46,190 nt of DNA, taken from Candidatus Delongbacteria bacterium. GTDB lineage: Bacteria > UBA4055. Of this stretch, positions 1 to 7,252 are shown one piece after another. The position numbers were made by a program, and so were the translations under genes. The stretch lies in contig QKDR01000176.1 of NCBI GenBank assembly GCA_003252515.1, forward strand, positions 1-46,190, read 5' to 3'. Every line of letters begins with the position of its first letter. The stretch's first letter is position 1. The notes below the pieces were generated by a model that was not told where the DNA came from, searched no databases, and saw only the letters and a program-made list of their open reading frames with translations.

Positions 1-1
1 T

Positions 2-850
2 GATCCTGATGATAAATCTCTGCTTAAAAAGATAGGAAAATACAATTATCAGTATGCTGAGAACCTGAAGGCCGAAGATCCCAATAATCCTGAGATCGAG
101 GAACTTGCAACAACTGCGATAGACAATTTTGAGGAATATCTTGAAAGCAATCCGGAAGATGAGGAGATAAACAATCTGCAGACTTACCTTATATCAAAAT
201 TTCTTGACCAGCAGGCTTTAAAAGTAAAACTGGAAAATAACCTGGCGAACAACCCCGAAGACGCCAAAACGATAGAGAGACTGGCGGCAATATATTACGA
301 CGAAGGGAATTCTGCGAAAGCTTCCGAACTTCTTGAAGCCTTACTTGTGAAACAACCTGATAATCTTAAAGCACTAAAAAGACTGATAAGAATAACAAAA
401 AACAATATTGATAAAGCTATTTCTTACAATAAGAAAGCAATTGTTCTTGATGATGCCAATGAAATCTATAACATCAATCTGGCTAAACTTTACTCGGAAA
501 AGAAAAGATTCTCTGAAGCACGATCAGAATGCGTTAAAGCTATTTCAAAAAATAAAAAGAACATTAATATTTACAAGACATGGGCGGGAATATACACTGA
601 AAGTATAGGAGCCTGTGAAATAGATATCGAGTATCAGGATAAACTGGTATTCGTAATATCTTACGGTCTGTATGAACAGGCGGGAGATACGAGAAGAATG
701 CATGCCATGAAAGAAAGCGGACAGGTACCTTCAAAATCTGACTATTTCACGAACAAGTCAACGAGACTTCCCCAGAGAGAATGCTACAAATGGATAAACG
801 TTGAGTGGGATGAAGTAAAATATATTGAAAAATTCCTTACTTCACTTTAA
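2..850 (+). CDS. TPR-repeat protein, 5' end outside window
   Basis: The frame is open from base 2 with no start codon that fits, so the gene enters from the left edge; about 282 residues and the TAA stop are visible. A GTG at 347 lies inside a continuous helical repeat and is not taken as the start. The sequence shows several degenerate 34-residue tetratricopeptide-like units, with acidic linkers such as NPEDAKTIERLAAIYYDEG followed by helix pairs, ending in a tail (about residues 220-282) that does not look like TPR. TPR proteins are protein-interaction scaffolds; no partner or substrate can be deduced. The stop overlaps the rpiB start by one base (TAATG), so the two are translationally coupled. 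Confidence 0.8.
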   Translation, partial: DPDDKSLLKKIGKYNYQYAENLKAEDPNNPEIEELATTAIDNFEEYLESNPEDEEINNLQTYLISKFLDQQALKVKLENNLANNPEDAKTIERLAAIYYDEGNSAKASELLEALLVKQPDNLKALKRLIRITKNNIDKAISYNKKAIVLDDANEIYNINLAKLYSEKKRFSEARSECVKAISKNKKNINIYKTWAGIYTESIGACEIDIEYQDKLVFVISYGLYEQAGDTRRMHAMKESGQVPSKSDYFTNKSTRLPQRECYKWINVEWDEVKYIEKFLTSL

Positions 851-1287
851 TGAAGAACCGCATCATTCATATAGGTTCCGACCATGGCGGGTTCGAACTT
901 AAAGAATTACTTGTATCGTACCTGCAGAAAAAGGGATATTCCGTTAACGACATAGGGACTTTCTCATCTGATTCTGTTGACTACCCGGAATACGGAAGAA
1001 AGGTCGCTGAAGAGGTTCTTAATGACGGTAACACAGGAATAATCATCTGCGGAACAGGGATCGGAATATCTATTGCTGCGAACAGACTGAAAGGCATCAG
1101 GGCCGCTTTGTGCCACTGTACAGAATATGCCGAAATGGCCAGAAAACACAATAATGCCAACATTCTGGCTTTAGGCGGAAGGTTCATAGATACTGAGACC
1201 GCAAAAAGTATATGCGATGTATTCCTGAATACAGAATTTGAAGGCGGAAGACATCAGAAAAGAATTGACCTTATAGATAAAATTTAA
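850..1287 (+). CDS. rpiB: Ribose-5-phosphate isomerase B
   Basis: 145 aa, the normal length of the RpiB/LacAB family, which interconverts ribose 5-phosphate and ribulose 5-phosphate in the pentose phosphate pathway. Visible family signatures are the N-terminal SDHGGFELK phosphate-binding segment, the catalytic cysteine in IICGTGIGISIAANR (Cys67), and the RKHNNANILALGGR segment carrying His100. The ATG shares one base with the stop of the upstream TPR gene, and glyA follows after 19 bases, so the three genes probably form one transcript. The cytosolic enzyme assignment is firm. Linkage with glyA is common in several bacterial phyla and connects sugar-phosphate with one-carbon metabolism. Confidence 0.95.
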   Translation: MKNRIIHIGSDHGGFELKELLVSYLQKKGYSVNDIGTFSSDSVDYPEYGRKVAEEVLNDGNTGIIICGTGIGISIAANRLKGIRAALCHCTEYAEMARKHNNANILALGGRFIDTETAKSICDVFLNTEFEGGRHQKRIDLIDKI

Positions 1288-1306
1288 TGTTGTACGGGAG
1301 ATGTAA

Positions 1307-2581
1307 ATGATTTCTTTAAAAGATTTTGACCCTGAAATTTTTCAGACGATAGAGAATGAAAAAAGAAGACAGTGTGACAAGATCGAACTAATAGCATCAG
1401 AAAATTTTGTTTCCAAAGCAGTACTCGAAGCACTCGGTTCAGTAATGACCAACAAATATGCTGAAGGTTATCCCGGAAAAAGGTATTACGGCGGATGCGC
1501 AAATGTTGATGAAGCCGAGAACATAGCTATCGAAAGAGCCAGGAAACTGTTCAACTGCAAATGGGCGAACGTTCAGCCGCACAGCGGGTCACAGGCAAAT
1601 ATGGGCGTTTATATGGCGCTCGCCGAACCGGGTGACACCATAATGGGAATGAATCTTTCCATGGGCGGTCATCTCACACACGGTTCTCCGGTAAATTTCA
1701 CAGGCAGACTTTACAATATCGTTCCTTACGGTGTAACTGAAGACGGATTTATAGATTACGATGAACTCGAAAGACTGGCGCTTGAATGTAAACCGAAGGT
1801 CATAGTTGCAGGAGCATCTGCTTATCCCAGGATCATTGATTTTAAACGGTTCAGAGAGATAGCCGATAAAGTCGGCGCATGGTTCGTGACCGACATGGCG
1901 CACATCGCGGGTCTTGTCGCCGCCGGACTGCACCCTTCACCTCTGCCCTACTCTCATGTGGTAACCACAACGACGCATAAAACGCTCAGAGGTCCGAGAG
2001 GCGGGATGATCCTGTCCGACTATGAGGGTGGTGAGATACTGCTGAAGAACATGCCGTCGCCCAAGACGCTGACCGAAGCGCTGGATTTCGTGATATTCCC
2101 GGGTATCCAGGGCGGACCGCTTGAGCATGTAATCGCTTCCAAAGCCGTGGCTTTTAAAGAAGCGCTCGATCCGTCGTTCAAGGATTATCAGCAGAGGGTG
2201 CTCGACAACGCCAAAGCGCTGGCGGACGAACTTATGAAGCTCGGCTTCAAGGTCGTTTCCGGCGGAACTGACAATCACATCGTTCTGCTCGATCTGTCGG
2301 ATAAAGAAGTATCCGGTAAAGGTCTTGAGGGAGCTTTGGAGAAAGCCGGCATTACTACGAACAAGAACATGGTTCCTTTCGACAAAAGAAAACCGATGAT
2401 CACTTCCGGAGTCAGGTTAGGCACACCAGCCGCGACTACCAAAGGGTTCACAACTGACGATATGAGAACTATCGCGGGAATGATCGCGAGAGTCGCAGCT
2501 GATCCCAAGAACGAAGAGCTCCTTGCAGATATAAAGAAGGAAGTTGTAGCTTTAAGCACAAGGTACCCTCTTTACGATTAA
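1307..2581 (+). CDS. glyA: Serine hydroxymethyltransferase
   Basis: 424 aa PLP enzyme converting serine and tetrahydrofolate to glycine and 5,10-methylene-THF, the main source of one-carbon units. It is full length, with [11 protein letters not shown] near the N-terminus, [12 protein letters not shown], and the PLP-lysine motif [14 protein letters not shown] (Lys225). The start is an ATG preceded by CGGGAG at 1295-1300, 19 bases after rpiB. The gene ends just before a strong intrinsic terminator (2603-2636). The next operon encodes flavoenzymes of the sarcosine/proline/glycine oxidase superfamily, so glycine and its N-methyl derivatives may link the two; that link is inference. Confidence 0.97.
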   Translation: MISLKDFDPEIFQTIENEKRRQCDKIELIASENFVSKAVLEALGSVMTNKYAEGYPGKRYYGGCANVDEAENIAIERARKLFNCKWANVQPHSGSQANMGVYMALAEPGDTIMGMNLSMGGHLTHGSPVNFTGRLYNIVPYGVTEDGFIDYDELERLALECKPKVIVAGASAYPRIIDFKRFREIADKVGAWFVTDMAHIAGLVAAGLHPSPLPYSHVVTTTTHKTLRGPRGGMILSDYEGGEILLKNMPSPKTLTEALDFVIFPGIQGGPLEHVIASKAVAFKEALDPSFKDYQQRVLDNAKALADELMKLGFKVVSGGTDNHIVLLDLSDKEVSGKGLEGALEKAGITTNKNMVPFDKRKPMITSGVRLGTPAATTKGFTTDDMRTIAGMIARVAADPKNEELLADIKKEVVALSTRYPLYD

Positions 2582-2602
2582 TATACTGATTTATACCAGT
2601 AC

Positions 2603-2636
2603 AAAAAGACCTGGAATTTCAGGTCTTTTTAGTTTT
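2603..2636 (+). terminator. Intrinsic terminator after glyA
   Basis: An 11-bp perfect stem (AAAAAGACCTG at 2603-2613 with CAGGTCTTTTT at 2620-2630), a 6-base loop GAATTT, and a T-rich tail. It closes the TPR-rpiB-glyA transcript. The same GACCTG stem core recurs in the terminator after the MOSC gene near 28,370. Confidence 0.9.
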
Positions 2637-2656
2637 ATTTTACCTAATCTAATCAC

Positions 2657-2685
2657 TTGATTTTCAATATAAACAATATTATAAT
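2657..2685 (+). promoter_or_regulatory. Sigma70-like promoter of the Fe-S/FAD oxidoreductase operon
   Basis: TTGATT at 2657-2662, a 17-base spacer and a perfect TATAAT at 2680-2685. Transcription is predicted to start near 2692, 36 bases before the ATG at 2728. A tandem repeat starts almost at this point. The call rests on consensus match and spacing only. Confidence 0.6.
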
Positions 2686-2694
2686 TTCGACCAG

Positions 2695-2716
2695 ATAATT
2701 ATAAAATAATTATAAA
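2695..2716 (+). repeat. Perfect tandem 11-bp repeat at the predicted transcription start
   Basis: ATAATTATAAA occurs twice in direct succession (2695-2705 and 2706-2716). Each copy contains the palindrome ATAATTAT. The period is about one helical turn, so two protein subunits would bind the same DNA face. It lies from about +3 to +25 of the predicted transcript and ends 11 bases before the ATG, so it could act as an operator or as an unstructured AU-rich leader. Chance in AT-rich DNA is possible, but an exact 22-base duplication is notable. Confidence 0.55.
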
Positions 2717-2727
2717 TTGGACATAGC

Positions 2728-4797
2728 ATGAACAGAATTGAAAAACACCCCGTACTGGATAAGACCGAACATAACACGGTAAGATTCAATTTTGACGGAA
2801 AAGAAATGGAAGGATTTGAGAATGAGCCTGTCAGTTCAGCGCTTTTTGCGAACGGCGTAAAGGAATTCTCTATCCACAAGAAAGGAAATGCGCCTCAGGG
2901 GATCTTCTGCGCCAACGGACAGTGTTCCCAGTGTACAGTGATAATAAACGGATCACCTTTGAAATCATGTGTTACACCTCTGAAAGAAGGTATGGACATC
3001 AGAACTCTGATCCATCTGCCTGAACTACCGGAAACTGACATGAAAGATTTTGAGCAAAAGACTGAAACTCTTAAAACAGATGTTCTTATTGTAGGCGGCG
3101 GACCATCCGGTCTGACATCAGCCCTCGAACTTGCAAAACTCGGCTTTAAGATAATAATAGTCGAAGATAAGGATAAACTTGGTGGAAAATTATTACTCCA
3201 GACACACAAATTCTTCGGATCCCAAGAAGATTCATATGCAGGTATGAGAGGTTTTGAGATTGCAGCTCTCCTTGAGTCGCAGATAAAAGAAAACGAAAAT
3301 ATTACGGTTTTATATGAATCAAGCGCAGTAGGAATATATAAGGATCAAAAAGCCGGAGTTTATAAGAATAACGGCAAATTTTCACTTATCGAATTCGACG
3401 GAATGGTCATCTCTGCCGGTGCGAGAGAAAAAAGTCTGGTATTCCCGGGCAACGACCTTCCGGGTGTTTACGGAGCCGGCGCGTTCCAGACCCTTGTTAA
3501 CAGAGACCTTATCAAAGCTTCTGACAAAGTTTTCATCGTGGGTAGCGGTAATGTTGGTCTGATCGGGGCATATCACGCACTTCAGGCGAACATCGGTGTT
3601 GTCGGGATCTGCGATATTCTGGACAAGGTATCAGGATACAAGGTTCATTCCGACAAGATCCAGAGAATGGGAGTTCCGCTTTATCTGAAAACGACAGTAT
3701 TGGCAGCTGACGGTAAGGATAAGCTCGAAAGAATCACAGTCGCCGAAGTTGATAAAAACTGGCAGCCTATTCTGGAAACGGCAAGGACCTACGAAGTGGA
3801 TACTCTGCTTATCGCTGCCGGGCTCTCCCCCGTAGATGAGTTCTACAAATCGGCGAAGAAGTTCGGTTTCAAGGTCATCAAAGCCGGTGATGCCGACGAG
3901 ATCGCCGAGGCTTCGAGCGCTATGTTTGGAGGTCGGATAGCTGGTCTTACTATGGCTAAGGAACTCGGCAGGAAAATTGAGATCGACAAGGCATATTACG
4001 AGAAAGCGGAAATTCTGAAGTCTAAACCCGGCAAGGTCTATGAACCGAACAAAGTCGTGGTAAAAGAATATTTCACTCCGGTCTTCCAGTGTATTCAGGA
4101 TATCCCCTGTAATCCTTGTACTACAGTCTGTCCAAAGAACTGTATAACTCTTGATAACAAGCTCGGAAATATTCTTGATATTCCGCTTTACTCGAACGAT
4201 GAATGTATCGGATGCGGACTCTGCGTCGCGATCTGCCCGGGACTTGCAATATCACTTGTCAAGCAGGTTGAAGAGTCGTTCGCCGAGGTCATGCTTCCTC
4301 ATGAGTTCCTTCTCGATTTCGTTCCGGGAGACAAGATACCTGTTACTGACATCAGCGGCAAAACCCTTGAAGATGCGGAAGTTCTGTCATCAAGATTCAA
4401 TAAAAAATATAAAACTCACCTTATCACGGTAAAAATGTCTCTCGCCAACGCACATAAAGCGATCGGAATCAGAGTTCAGGATCCGAAGATCACCGAACCT
4501 GCAAAAGAGACTTATCTTGACTTCCTTCCCGATGACGGGATAGTCTGCCGCTGCGAAAGGGTGACCGTCAAAGAAATAGTCGATTTCATAAAAGAATATC
4601 ATGTCCGGGACGTAAATCAACTCAAGCAGATCAGGGTGGGAATGGGCGCGTGCGGCTCAAAGACATGTTCGATCCTTCTGCCGAGGATCTTCGCTCAGGC
4701 CGGAGTTGATTATTCCGAAGTGACACCGGGAACTATCAGGCCGCTGACGGTTGAAGTGCCTATGAGTTCATTGATAAACGAAGATGGAGAGAAATAA
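2728..4797 (+). CDS. Multi-cofactor Fe-S/FAD amine or amino-acid dehydrogenase subunit (HcnAB/OoxA/SoxA type)
   Basis: 689 aa fusion. Visible in order: a [2Fe-2S] ferredoxin-like domain (Cys61, Cys66, Cys69, Cys81); a pyridine-nucleotide-disulfide oxidoreductase fold with the dinucleotide motif VGGGPSG near residue 122 and a second GSGNVGL near 272; a two-cluster ferredoxin segment (Cys455, 461, 464, 468, 472 and Cys493, 496, 499, 503); and a BFD-like [2Fe-2S] end (Cys607, Cys609, Cys642, Cys647). Families of this design include the alpha subunits of heteromeric sarcosine oxidase, octopine/nopaline oxidase, hydrogen cyanide synthase HcnAB and dye-linked proline dehydrogenase. It shares one base with the next gene, whose product should be the substrate-oxidising partner. 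The added ferredoxin domains suggest electrons go to a carrier rather than to oxygen (inference). The substrate is not determined. Confidence 0.88.
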   Translation: MNRIEKHPVLDKTEHNTVRFNFDGKEMEGFENEPVSSALFANGVKEFSIHKKGNAPQGIFCANGQCSQCTVIINGSPLKSCVTPLKEGMDIRTLIHLPELPETDMKDFEQKTETLKTDVLIVGGGPSGLTSALELAKLGFKIIIVEDKDKLGGKLLLQTHKFFGSQEDSYAGMRGFEIAALLESQIKENENITVLYESSAVGIYKDQKAGVYKNNGKFSLIEFDGMVISAGAREKSLVFPGNDLPGVYGAGAFQTLVNRDLIKASDKVFIVGSGNVGLIGAYHALQANIGVVGICDILDKVSGYKVHSDKIQRMGVPLYLKTTVLAADGKDKLERITVAEVDKNWQPILETARTYEVDTLLIAAGLSPVDEFYKSAKKFGFKVIKAGDADEIAEASSAMFGGRIAGLTMAKELGRKIEIDKAYYEKAEILKSKPGKVYEPNKVVVKEYFTPVFQCIQDIPCNPCTTVCPKNCITLDNKLGNILDIPLYSNDECIGCGLCVAICPGLAISLVKQVEESFAEVMLPHEFLLDFVPGDKIPVTDISGKTLEDAEVLSSRFNKKYKTHLITVKMSLANAHKAIGIRVQDPKITEPAKETYLDFLPDDGIVCRCERVTVKEIVDFIKEYHVRDVNQLKQIRVGMGACGSKTCSILLPRIFAQAGVDYSEVTPGTIRPLTVEVPMSSLINEDGEK

Positions 4798-5945
4798 TGA
4801 AAAATTATGACATTTTAATAATTGGTGCGGGAAGCGTAGGCCTTCCTTTAAGTTACTATCTCTCCAGGAAAGGTAAAAAAGTTGCGGTACTGGATAAAAG
4901 ACCTTCTTACGGAAGAGGACAGAACAGAGCGGCTATCGGTGGTATTAGAGCTACTCACAGTGACCCGGCAAAGATCAAGATCGGTCAGATGAGCATTGAG
5001 ATAGTGAAGGAGATCGAAAAAAACGAAGGTATCGCGGTCGACTGGATAGAGGGCGGTTACCTGTATCCTGTATATGATGATGAAAAAGAGAAAGCTTTGA
5101 AAAGTCTTCTTGAAGTTCAGAAAAGCTACGGACTGAACATTGACTGGATAGACGCTCCGAAAGTCATAGAACTTGTGCCCGGAATTACCGAAGAAGGTTT
5201 GAGAGGCGGTACATTCTCTCCCGGAGACGGGTCGGCTTCTCCGTTAAAAGTCGCCGGAGCTTTCTTTAAGCTTTCGAAAACTGCCGGTACTGAATTTATT
5301 TTCAATGAAAAGGTCGTTTCCATGGAAATGGACGGCGACAAGATATACAAAGTAATTACGGATAAAGAAGAATATTCTGCTGATCTTATCATCAACGCCG
5401 CCGGAGGCTACGGAAAGGAGATCGGAGAAATGTGCGGACTAGATCTGCCCGTTGTTCCCGATTCCCACGAAGCTGGCATCACCGAACCTGTAAAACACTT
5501 CTTCAAACCGATGGTCGTTGACCTTAGAAGCGATAATCAGAGTGCGAACTTCTATTACTATCAGAACTATGAAGGTCAGATCGTTTTTTGCGTCACTCCA
5601 GAACCTAAACTTTACGGAGTCGACTGCGATAACACATCCGAATTCCTTCCGCTCGCAGTCCGAAGAATTTTGACATTACATCCCAAGCTCAAAAACATCC
5701 GTATCCGCAAAACATGGAGAGGACTCTACCCCATGACCCCCGACGGCTTCCCGATAGTAGGAAAAACGAAGAAAGTATCAAATATATTCCTCGCGGTCGG
5801 TATGTGCGGACAGGGTTTCATGCTCGGACCCGGGCTCGGAAAGATCATCTCCGAGATTATCGTCGACGGATCAAAAGAATATGACTTCATATTAGATCAG
5901 CTAAGCCTGTACAGAAAATTCGAAGGCAACGAGCTGCTGAAATAA
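4797..5945 (+). CDS. FAD-dependent oxidoreductase, DAO/SoxB-type catalytic subunit
   Basis: 382 aa flavoprotein of the D-amino-acid oxidase/sarcosine oxidase-beta/glycine oxidase superfamily. The N-terminal IIGAGSVGLPLSYYLSRKGK is the FAD-binding Rossmann motif; a C-terminal WRGLYPMTPDGFPIVGK and GMCGQGFMLGPGLGK match the second FAD contact region of the family. Its ATG overlaps the stop of the Fe-S/FAD subunit (TAATG), so the two are co-made and likely form a complex in which this subunit oxidises a secondary or primary amine (proline, sarcosine, glycine or an opine) and passes electrons to the partner. No signal peptide is seen, so it is cytosolic. The exact substrate cannot be told from sequence. 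Confidence 0.87.
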   Translation: MKNYDILIIGAGSVGLPLSYYLSRKGKKVAVLDKRPSYGRGQNRAAIGGIRATHSDPAKIKIGQMSIEIVKEIEKNEGIAVDWIEGGYLYPVYDDEKEKALKSLLEVQKSYGLNIDWIDAPKVIELVPGITEEGLRGGTFSPGDGSASPLKVAGAFFKLSKTAGTEFIFNEKVVSMEMDGDKIYKVITDKEEYSADLIINAAGGYGKEIGEMCGLDLPVVPDSHEAGITEPVKHFFKPMVVDLRSDNQSANFYYYQNYEGQIVFCVTPEPKLYGVDCDNTSEFLPLAVRRILTLHPKLKNIRIRKTWRGLYPMTPDGFPIVGKTKKVSNIFLAVGMCGQGFMLGPGLGKIISEIIVDGSKEYDFILDQLSLYRKFEGNELLK

Positions 5946-5971
5946 CTTATCGTATACAATAAATAATTTTT

Positions 5972-5997
5972 AAGGGAACAGATAGTTCCCTTTTTTT
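5972..5997 (+). terminator. Intrinsic terminator after the flavoenzyme operon
   Basis: Stem AAGGGAAC (5972-5979), loop AGATA, stem GTTCCCTT (5985-5992), then a T run. The T run overlaps the last codons of the converging gene. The opposite strand lacks a clean T tract, so it acts mainly on the plus strand. Confidence 0.85.
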
Positions 5998-7249
5998 ATG
6001 TCTTCTGCTTCTTTTTATTCGTAGCCGGGAAAAGTATATTATTCAGGATCAGTCTGTAACCGGGTGAATTCTTATGCAGCTCAAGTTCTGTAGGAGGGTC
6101 CATCACATAATGTTTGTAGTCTTCAGGATCATGACCGCCGTAAAAAGTAAAGAAACCTCTGCCTACCGGAGCATAAATATATTTTACCATCTCTGAATTT
6201 TGAACATCCCCCAGAACAACCACACCGGGTTTGATCAGTGATCTTCTGAATGCCGTCGTCTGTCCCATGAAGCCCTTGACGAGCCTTGTATGATTCTGAG
6301 TCAATATTGTCGGAATGGGATCGAACTTCGCCGAAAAATCGAAAAGCGTGAAGTAATCGTTATCTTCGTTCACTGTTCTGCTCATTTCTTCCGAAAGGTC
6401 TATATTCGAGTATTCGTAAACGTATGGATTCATCTCAAGTTTAAAGTCCCTGAAAGCGATACACTGGTCGAAATTCAGTTTGTTTTGCGCTGACGGATCA
6501 GCTGAATCTCCGTCGAACATGGATTCGCAGATATCTGTCCTTGCCGCAGCAAGAGCAATGTCGAACGTATCACTGGCGCTGCACATCGCGAACATGAAAC
6601 CGCCTTCCATCACGAACTGCTTTATCTTGATTACGACTGCCAGTTTTAATCTCGACACTTTGGAGTACCCGAGTTCGCGTGCCTCCTTCTCCTGCTTCAT
6701 CTGCTGGTCGATATACCATTCGCTGTTCATTTGAGAAGCATAGAATTTGCCGTACTGTCCTGTAAAATCCTCATGATGAAGATGAAGCCAGTCGTATTTT
6801 GCCAGATCGCCTCTCAAAACTTCTCTGTCCCAGACTGTTTCATAAGGGATCTCAGCGTAAGTGAGTGCTAGAGTTACTGCGTCATCCCACGGGAATTTAC
6901 CTTCGGGAGTATATACTGCTATTTTCGGAGCTTTCTCGAGTTCAACGACGTCCGAATTTGTACTTGTGATCTGATTTAGTATCGCGGCGTAATCCGAGTT
7001 GGTAATGATCTCATAATACACACCCCTGAGGAGCGCTTCGTCCACAACTTTTTCAAATCCCTCGATCCTGAAAGCTCCACCCCTGTAGTTCAGCAGCCAC
7101 TCCACCTTCGCGCCTTTTTCTATAGCCCAGTACGCAAGTCCGTATGATTTAAGGTGATCGGTCTGAGAATGGTCCATCGGAATAAGAACATCGTCGGCTT
7201 TTATAATAAATGATAATATGAAAATAAATATCAGGATCGTTCTGTTCAA
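5996..7249 (-). CDS. Exported protein of the family often mislabelled asparagine synthetase B; function unknown
   Basis: 417 aa. The start is TTG at 7247-7249, preceded by AAGG with 6 bases between; it gives a short signal peptide (MNRTILIFIFILSFIIKA, cleaved before DD), and no upstream ATG exists. The mature protein has motifs I recall from Bacteroidota proteins labelled asparagine synthetase B: LIPMDHSQTDHLKSYGLAYW near the start, WLLNYRGGAF, and YDWLHLHHEDFTGQYGKF. I see no N-terminal glutaminase cysteine and no ATP-pyrophosphatase loop, so that label is not supported; the fold may resemble class I glutamine-amidotransferase-like proteins. Only 3 bases separate it from the upstream C25 peptidase gene, so both are probably co-translated and both exported. 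A shared task in extracellular protein use is inference. Confidence 0.7.
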   Translation of the reverse strand: MNRTILIFIFILSFIIKADDVLIPMDHSQTDHLKSYGLAYWAIEKGAKVEWLLNYRGGAFRIEGFEKVVDEALLRGVYYEIITNSDYAAILNQITSTNSDVVELEKAPKIAVYTPEGKFPWDDAVTLALTYAEIPYETVWDREVLRGDLAKYDWLHLHHEDFTGQYGKFYASQMNSEWYIDQQMKQEKEARELGYSKVSRLKLAVVIKIKQFVMEGGFMFAMCSASDTFDIALAAARTDICESMFDGDSADPSAQNKLNFDQCIAFRDFKLEMNPYVYEYSNIDLSEEMSRTVNEDNDYFTLFDFSAKFDPIPTILTQNHTRLVKGFMGQTTAFRRSLIKPGVVVLGDVQNSEMVKYIYAPVGRGFFTFYGGHDPEDYKHYVMDPPTELELHKNSPGYRLILNNILFPATNKKKQKT

Positions 7250-7252
7250 ATC

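Noticed and set aside
347-850. Separate 167-aa gene starting at GTG 347
   Set aside because: The frame continues upstream to the window edge with the same repeat pattern; the GTG is an internal valine codon.
5996-7249. Annotation as asparagine synthetase
   Set aside because: Signal peptide present and catalytic motifs of that enzyme not visible.
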